Shown one piece after another: positions 60,127 through 64,000 of a stretch of DNA of 64,000 nt (positions are counted from its first letter, which is position 1; every line of letters begins with the position of its first letter). Position numbers and translations under genes: made by a program. The stretch is from the NCBI GenBank assembly GCA_937975235.1, contig CALJUZ010000066.1, positions 1-64,000 of the forward strand. Direction: 5' to 3'. Under the pieces are notes generated by a model. That model worked only from the letters and a program-made list of their open reading frames with translations. It searched no databases and was not told where the DNA came from. The DNA is from CALJUZ01 sp003387805. GTDB lineage: Bacteria; Bacillota; Limnochordia; Limnochordales; ZCTH02-B6.

Positions 60127-61188
60127 TCAGGCGGGGCGCGGTCCGTCCGCTTTCGGCCCCGTCCCGCCCGCCGGCAGCGTGGCCGCCAGAAGGGCCCGCA
60201 CGACCACCAGGGCCAGCGGGCCGATGAAAAATCCCGCGGCGCCCGCGGCCTTCACGCCCACGTACACGGCGGCCAGCACCGTGACCGGATGCAGGCCGGT
60301 GTGCGCGCCCAAAACGTGGGGCTCCAGCAGTTGGCGCACCAGCACCAGAGCCAGCCACAAGGCGCACACGCCCAGTGCGACGCCGGGCCGGCCAGCCAGC
60401 GCGTACGCCAGCGCCACGGGCCCGAACACCGCGCCCGGACCGACGGCCGGTGCCAGGTCCAGCACGCCCGCGGCCAGGCCCAGCGCCCACGCGTAGGGCA
60501 CCCCGGCGGCGGACAGTCCGGCCACGCCCGCGGCCGCGGTGACGGCCAGCAGGATGAGCTGCGCCCGCACCAGGGCCAGGGCGCCGCCGGCGATTTCGTC
60601 CCGGATGACCACCAGCGGCCGGCGCCACGCCGCGGGCAAGGCGCGCAGCACCGCGTTCCACAAAAGATGACGGTCGCGGCTGATGAAGAACGTGGCCAGG
60701 CCGGTGACGAAAAAGAAAAAGACGGCCCCCGGAGCCGCCCGGAGCCGTCCCAGCGCGCCTCGCACCGCGGCCGCGGCCGCCTCCGCGGCCTGTCCCGAAT
60801 CGAACAGGACCATCTCGTCCAGAGGCGGCGGCAGGCGGGCCAGCAGGCCGCCCGCCCGGGCCGCGGCCCGGTCCGCCAGCTCCGCCGCGGCCTCGGCGTA
60901 CTCGGGCAGATGCAGCAGGAGCCGCTCCAGCTCCACGATGAGATTGGCCGCCACCAGCGCCAGCCCGCCCGCCAGCAGAGCGAGAAACACCGTCAGGACC
61001 ACCAGCACCGCCGCTCCCCGGCGCAGGCCGGTGGCTTGGCGCAGCCGGTGGACGTAAGGGTCGATCATCGCGGCCAGAAGCGATGCGGCCAGAAAGGGCG
61101 CCGCGTACGACCAGAAGCGGATGAGCACGAAGGCCGCCGCGGCGGTGGCCGACAGCGTGTACACCAGCGTGCGGTGGCGGCGGTTCAC
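60127..61188 (-). CDS. AI-2E transporter family membrane protein
   Basis: 353 residues with about seven or eight membrane helices and the AI-2E/PerM/YtvI pattern (YVHRLRQATGLRRGAAVLVVL, RLLLHLPEYAEAA, then GLATFFISRDRHLLWNAVL, LDLAPAVGPGAVFGPVALAYALAG, EPHVLGAHTGLHPVTVLAAVYVG). The family includes sporulation protein YtvI, proton/sodium antiporters and unknowns. The start is a GTG at 61188. Its location between cdsA and dxr is unusual; it breaks a block that is contiguous in many Bacillota. Confidence 0.85.
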   Translation of the reverse strand: MNRRHRTLVYTLSATAAAAFVLIRFWSYAAPFLAASLLAAMIDPYVHRLRQATGLRRGAAVLVVLTVFLALLAGGLALVAANLIVELERLLLHLPEYAEAAAELADRAAARAGGLLARLPPPLDEMVLFDSGQAAEAAAAAVRGALGRLRAAPGAVFFFFVTGLATFFISRDRHLLWNAVLRALPAAWRRPLVVIRDEIAGGALALVRAQLILLAVTAAAGVAGLSAAGVPYAWALGLAAGVLDLAPAVGPGAVFGPVALAYALAGRPGVALGVCALWLALVLVRQLLEPHVLGAHTGLHPVTVLAAVYVGVKAAGAAGFFIGPLALVVVRALLAATLPAGGTGPKADGPRPA

Positions 61189-61226
61189 CGCGTCCCCTCC
61201 CGAGGGTCCGCCCGCGCCGCGCCCGC

Positions 61227-62066
61227 CTACAGCCAGACGCTCAGGTAGTACACCGTCGGCGCGGCCAGCATGAGGCTGTCGAAGCGGTCCAGCACGCCCC
61301 CGTGGCCCGGCAGCAGCCGGCCGCTGTCCTTGACGCCCGCCTCCCGCTTCAGGGCCGACTGCAGCAAGTCGCCCAGCTGGGCCGCGACGGGCGTGGCCGC
61401 GGCCAGCACGAGGGCCTTCGTCAGCGGAATTTCGGCCAAAAACACGCCGCCCGCCAACAGGCCCACGAAGCCGGCCACCCAGCCGCCCACGGCGCCGGAG
61501 ACGGTCTTGTTGGGGCTTAAGGCCGGCATCAGCTTGCGGCCGCCCACGGCCCGGCCCACGAAGAAGGCGCCCGTGTCGGTGAGCCACGTGCCGCCCACCG
61601 CGAGCAGCGTCAACGCGAAGCCGTCGGGCGCCCACACCCCGCCCGGCGCCGCGGCGGCCGGGTGTTCAAACCCCCGCAAAAGCAGCAGGTGGGCCAGACA
61701 GCCCGCGACGTAGACCACGCCCAGCGCCGCCGCGCCTCCAGCGGCGGCGGGGCGCCGGCGCCGCGACAGAGCCTCGCGGGCCAGCGCGTAGACCGCGACG
61801 CCGAACATGGCCGCGCCGGCGCCCAAGCCGGGCGCGCCGGGCTTTCCCACGGCATTGTACGCCGCGAGCAGCACCGCTAGACCGCCGCCCAGCAGCGCAT
61901 CCCACGGCGGGCTGACCTGCAGCGCCCGGCGGGCGAGGCCGTGCCACTCGGCCAGGCCGACGACCGCAATGAAACTGACCAAAAGAAGCCACCAGACGCC
62001 GCCGGCCACCGCGGCGCCCAAAAACACGGGAATGCCGATGGCGGCCGTCAGCAGCCGCGCGCGCAC
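61227..62066 (-). CDS. cdsA: Phosphatidate cytidylyltransferase
   Basis: 279 residues, about seven membrane helices. C-terminal signature SALKREAGVKDSGRLLPGHGGVLDRFDSL intact, with LSPNKTVSGAVGG earlier. Makes CDP-diacylglycerol. Lies between uppS and the permease. Confidence 0.96.
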   Translation of the reverse strand: MRARLLTAAIGIPVFLGAAVAGGVWWLLLVSFIAVVGLAEWHGLARRALQVSPPWDALLGGGLAVLLAAYNAVGKPGAPGLGAGAAMFGVAVYALAREALSRRRRPAAAGGAAALGVVYVAGCLAHLLLLRGFEHPAAAAPGGVWAPDGFALTLLAVGGTWLTDTGAFFVGRAVGGRKLMPALSPNKTVSGAVGGWVAGFVGLLAGGVFLAEIPLTKALVLAAATPVAAQLGDLLQSALKREAGVKDSGRLLPGHGGVLDRFDSLMLAAPTVYYLSVWL

Positions 62067-62082
62067 GTTGACCGCCTCCCTG

Positions 62083-62898
62083 CTACACGCGGCCGAACCG
62101 CCGCTGGCGCCGCTGGAAGTCCACGATGGCGCTCAACAAGTGGGTACGGTTGAAATCGGGCCAGTACACCGGCGTAATCCACAGCTCCGCGTACGCGAGC
62201 TGCCAGAGCAGGAAGTTGGAGATGCGGTGCTCCCCGCCGGTGCGAATGACGAGGTCCGGATCGGGCAGATCCGCGGTGTACAGATACGAAGCGAAGCGGG
62301 ATTCATCGATTTCATCAGGCCTTATGACACCGTTCGCGACGTCGGCGGCCACGCGCCGGGCCGCCTGCACGATTTCCGCGCGCCCGCCGTAGTTCAGCGC
62401 CACGCTCAGGACGAGCCTGGGGTTTTCCGGCGGGCTGGCCAGCGCCGCGTCCAGCCGCCGGTTGACCCGGGCCGGCAGCCGGCGGCGATCGCCCAGCACC
62501 CGCAGCGCCACGCCTTCCCGCTCGAGAAGCGGCAGCTCTTTGTCGAGCCCGTTGGTGAGCAGGTCCATGAGAAAGCCGACCTCGTCGCGCGGACGCTCCC
62601 AGTTTTCCGTGGAAAACGCGTAGACGGTCAGGTAGCGGATTCCCAGTTCGCCGCAGGCCTCCACGGTATGCCGCAGCGCGCGCACGCCGGCCCGATAGCC
62701 TTCGGTGCGCGGCAGCGAGCGGCTCTCGGCCCAGCGGCGGTTGCCGTCCATGATAATCGCCACGTGCCGGGGCAGGCGCTCGCGATCCAGCGCGTGCAAG
62801 AGCCGCCCTTCCGCCTCGGCCGCGCCGTTGGCGGCGCTCCGGGACACATCCGCCCGGGGCTCCACCACGCTCACTGATTCGGTGTAAGGTTCCCGCAT
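62083..62898 (-). CDS. uppS: Isoprenyl (undecaprenyl) diphosphate synthase
   Basis: 271 residues. Catalytic Asp51 in IIMDGNRRWA, then YAFSTENWERP, LNYGGRAEI and PDLVIRTGGEHRISNFLLWQLAYAEL. It has an N-terminal extension of some 35 residues over Bacillus UppS. The start overlaps the small gene before it by 28 bases. Makes the lipid carrier for the cell wall. Confidence 0.96.
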   Translation of the reverse strand: MREPYTESVSVVEPRADVSRSAANGAAEAEGRLLHALDRERLPRHVAIIMDGNRRWAESRSLPRTEGYRAGVRALRHTVEACGELGIRYLTVYAFSTENWERPRDEVGFLMDLLTNGLDKELPLLEREGVALRVLGDRRRLPARVNRRLDAALASPPENPRLVLSVALNYGGRAEIVQAARRVAADVANGVIRPDEIDESRFASYLYTADLPDPDLVIRTGGEHRISNFLLWQLAYAELWITPVYWPDFNRTHLLSAIVDFQRRQRRFGRV

Positions 62899-63107
62899 TC
62901 GATTCGTCCCTCTATCTCAGGTACGACGACCAGCACCGTTTCATCGCCGCGCCCGGACACCCGGGCGACGCGCCAGCGCGCGACGGCCCCCGCGCCCTTC
63001 GGGGGCGCCGCGGGCTCGATGCGCACCTTGCGGCCCTCGGCGGCCAGGCCGGCCAGGGCCGCCGCCATATCCATGGCCAACAGGCCCGGGTCCGAAGCGG
63101 CGCTCAA
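62871..63107 (-). CDS. Small uncharacterised protein between frr and uppS
   Basis: 78 residues from a TTG that overlaps the frr stop as TTGA; AAGGAG lies 11 bases upstream. Later ATG codons (63074 and 63068) are alternatives. The predicted protein has a helical first half (DMAAALAGLAAEGRKVRIE) and a beta-like end (ETVLVVVPEIEGRIECG). It overlaps uppS by 28 bases. No family recognised. Coding is supported by tight overlaps at both ends and balanced composition. Confidence 0.55.
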   Translation of the reverse strand: MSAASDPGLLAMDMAAALAGLAAEGRKVRIEPAAPPKGAGAVARWRVARVSGRGDETVLVVVPEIEGRIECGNLTPNQ

Positions 63108-63670
63108 ACTTCCATAATCTCCTTTTCTTTCGCGGCCAGCAAATCGTCGATTTCTTTTATGTACTTGTCGGTCAGCTGCTGCACGTCCGTCTGGGCCCGC
63201 CGGCTGTCGTCCTCGGAAATGACGCCTTCCTTCTCCAGCCTCTTCAGCTCTTCGTTGGCGTCGCGGCGGGCGTTGCGCACCGCCACCCGCTTCTCCTCGG
63301 CTTCCTTGCGCGCGAGGCGCGCCAGGTCGCGGCGCCGCTCCTCGGTCAGCTGCGGGATCTGGATGCGGATGACCGTCCCGTCGTTGTTGGGCGTCAGGCC
63401 CAGGTCCGACGACATGATGGCCTTTTCGATGTCCTTCAGCGAGTTTTTGTCCCACGGCTGCACCACCAGCAGGCGGGCTTCGGGGACGGTGATGGACGCC
63501 AGCTGGTTCAGCGGCGTGGGCGTGCCGTAGTAGTCGACGGTAATGCGGTCCAGAAGCGCCGGATTGGCCCGGCCGGTGCGGATGGCGGCCAGGTCGCGCC
63601 GGGCGGCCTGCACGGCTTGCTGCATCTTGGACTCGGTCTCGCTCAATACCGCTTGCACTTCATCTGCCAT
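63104..63670 (-). CDS. frr: Ribosome recycling factor
   Basis: 188 residues. Coiled three-helix bundle; family marks RTGRANPALLDRITVDYYGTPTPLNQLASITVPEARLLVVQPWD and DVQQLTDKYIKEIDDLLAAKEKEIMEV. With EF-G it splits the ribosome after termination. It begins 3 bases past the pyrH stop. Confidence 0.98.
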   Translation of the reverse strand: MADEVQAVLSETESKMQQAVQAARRDLAAIRTGRANPALLDRITVDYYGTPTPLNQLASITVPEARLLVVQPWDKNSLKDIEKAIMSSDLGLTPNNDGTVIRIQIPQLTEERRRDLARLARKEAEEKRVAVRNARRDANEELKRLEKEGVISEDDSRRAQTDVQQLTDKYIKEIDDLLAAKEKEIMEV

Positions 63671-63673
63671 GGG

Positions 63674-64000
63674 TCAGACGCTCCCTCCCACTTTTGTCCC
63701 GACCTGCCGACCGAGACACGCGTCCACGATGTTGTCGGGCTCGTTGAAGTCGAACACGATGATGGGAATGCCGTTGTCCATGCAAAGCGACGTGGCGGTG
63801 GAATCCATGACGCCCAGGCCTTTGTTGAGCACGTCGATGTAGTCGACGTAGTCATACTTGCGCGCGTCGGGATTCGTCCTCGGATCCGCGTCGTACACGC
63901 CGTCGACGCCCCGTTTGGCCATGAGAATCACTTCGGCTTCGATCTCCGCCGCCCGCAGCGCCGCGGTGGTGTCGGTGGAAAAGTACGGGTTGCCGGTGCC
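63674..64000 (-). CDS. pyrH: Uridylate kinase, C-terminal part (5' end off window)
   Basis: The visible 108 residues begin GTGNPYFSTDTTAALRAAEI and continue MAKRGVDGVYDADPR and YIDVLNKGLGVMDSTATSLCMDNGIPIIVFDF. These belong to the C-terminal half of bacterial UMP kinase. It makes UDP and is usually allosterically activated by GTP. The start lies beyond the right edge. Order pyrH-frr as in most bacteria. Confidence 0.98.
   Translation of the reverse strand, partial: GTGNPYFSTDTTAALRAAEIEAEVILMAKRGVDGVYDADPRTNPDARKYDYVDYIDVLNKGLGVMDSTATSLCMDNGIPIIVFDFNEPDNIVDACLGRQVGTKVGGSV

Overview
The window is a gene-dense stretch of a high-GC chromosome in which nearly every gene lies on the minus strand. 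Only lexA and one tiny membrane ORF read plus. Gene content and order are those of a spore-forming Bacillota: sigH, spoIIAA-spoIIAB-sigF, spoIIM, spoVK and dacF, a PolC-type replicase, and the rimP-nusA-ylxR-ylxQ-infB-ylxP-rbfA and dxr-cdsA-uppS-frr-pyrH blocks. A TonB/ExbB/ExbD cluster and a secreted SLH/coiled-coil protein with a C-terminal membrane segment are expected of a cell with an outer membrane. High GC, sporulation and didermy together suggest a Limnochordia-like lineage; this is inference, since no rRNA is present.

Layout, left to right. 1-1386: a truncated HicB-like gene, then a yneA-lexA divergent pair with four LexA boxes. 1591-6600: an unknown gene, a YpmA/DUF4264 protein, surE, mgtC-like, sigH, speD and a methionine gamma-lyase-like enzyme. 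6597-14021: ogt and a complete trpEGDCFBA operon whose coding regions all overlap. Its leader holds ten GAG triplets, an overlapping antiterminator and a terminator, the arrangement of TRAP attenuation. 14083-22873: spoVK, miaA, a methyltransferase, mutL, mutS and miaB. 23032-25544: a 41-residue membrane ORF, thiI and a cysteine desulfurase. 25641-31615: envelope cluster (SLH/coiled-coil protein, cohesin-like secreted protein, TonB-like, ExbD, ExbB). 31687-32250: a GNAT acetyltransferase. 32435-40098: the spoIIA operon behind a textbook sigma-H promoter, dacF, pyrimidine-nucleoside phosphorylase, deoB, a YqzK-position small protein, spoIIM and DUF3866. 40208-51551: pnp, rpsO and the translation/transcription operon back to rimP. 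51693-64000: polC, a glycosyltransferase, proS, rseP, dxr, an AI-2E-type permease, cdsA, uppS, a small ORF, frr and the start-distal part of pyrH.

No CRISPR array, insertion sequence, phage gene, tRNA or rRNA was seen, and no stretch over 300 bases lacks a gene. The novelty lies in modified core genes: a TrpG without its catalytic cysteine, a PolC without the inserted proofreading exonuclease, a RibF whose riboflavin-kinase half has lost its signature, and a NusA with a roughly 215-residue acidic tail. The readable regulatory DNA (SOS boxes, TRAP leader, sigma-H and putative sigma-K promoters) is also of interest.
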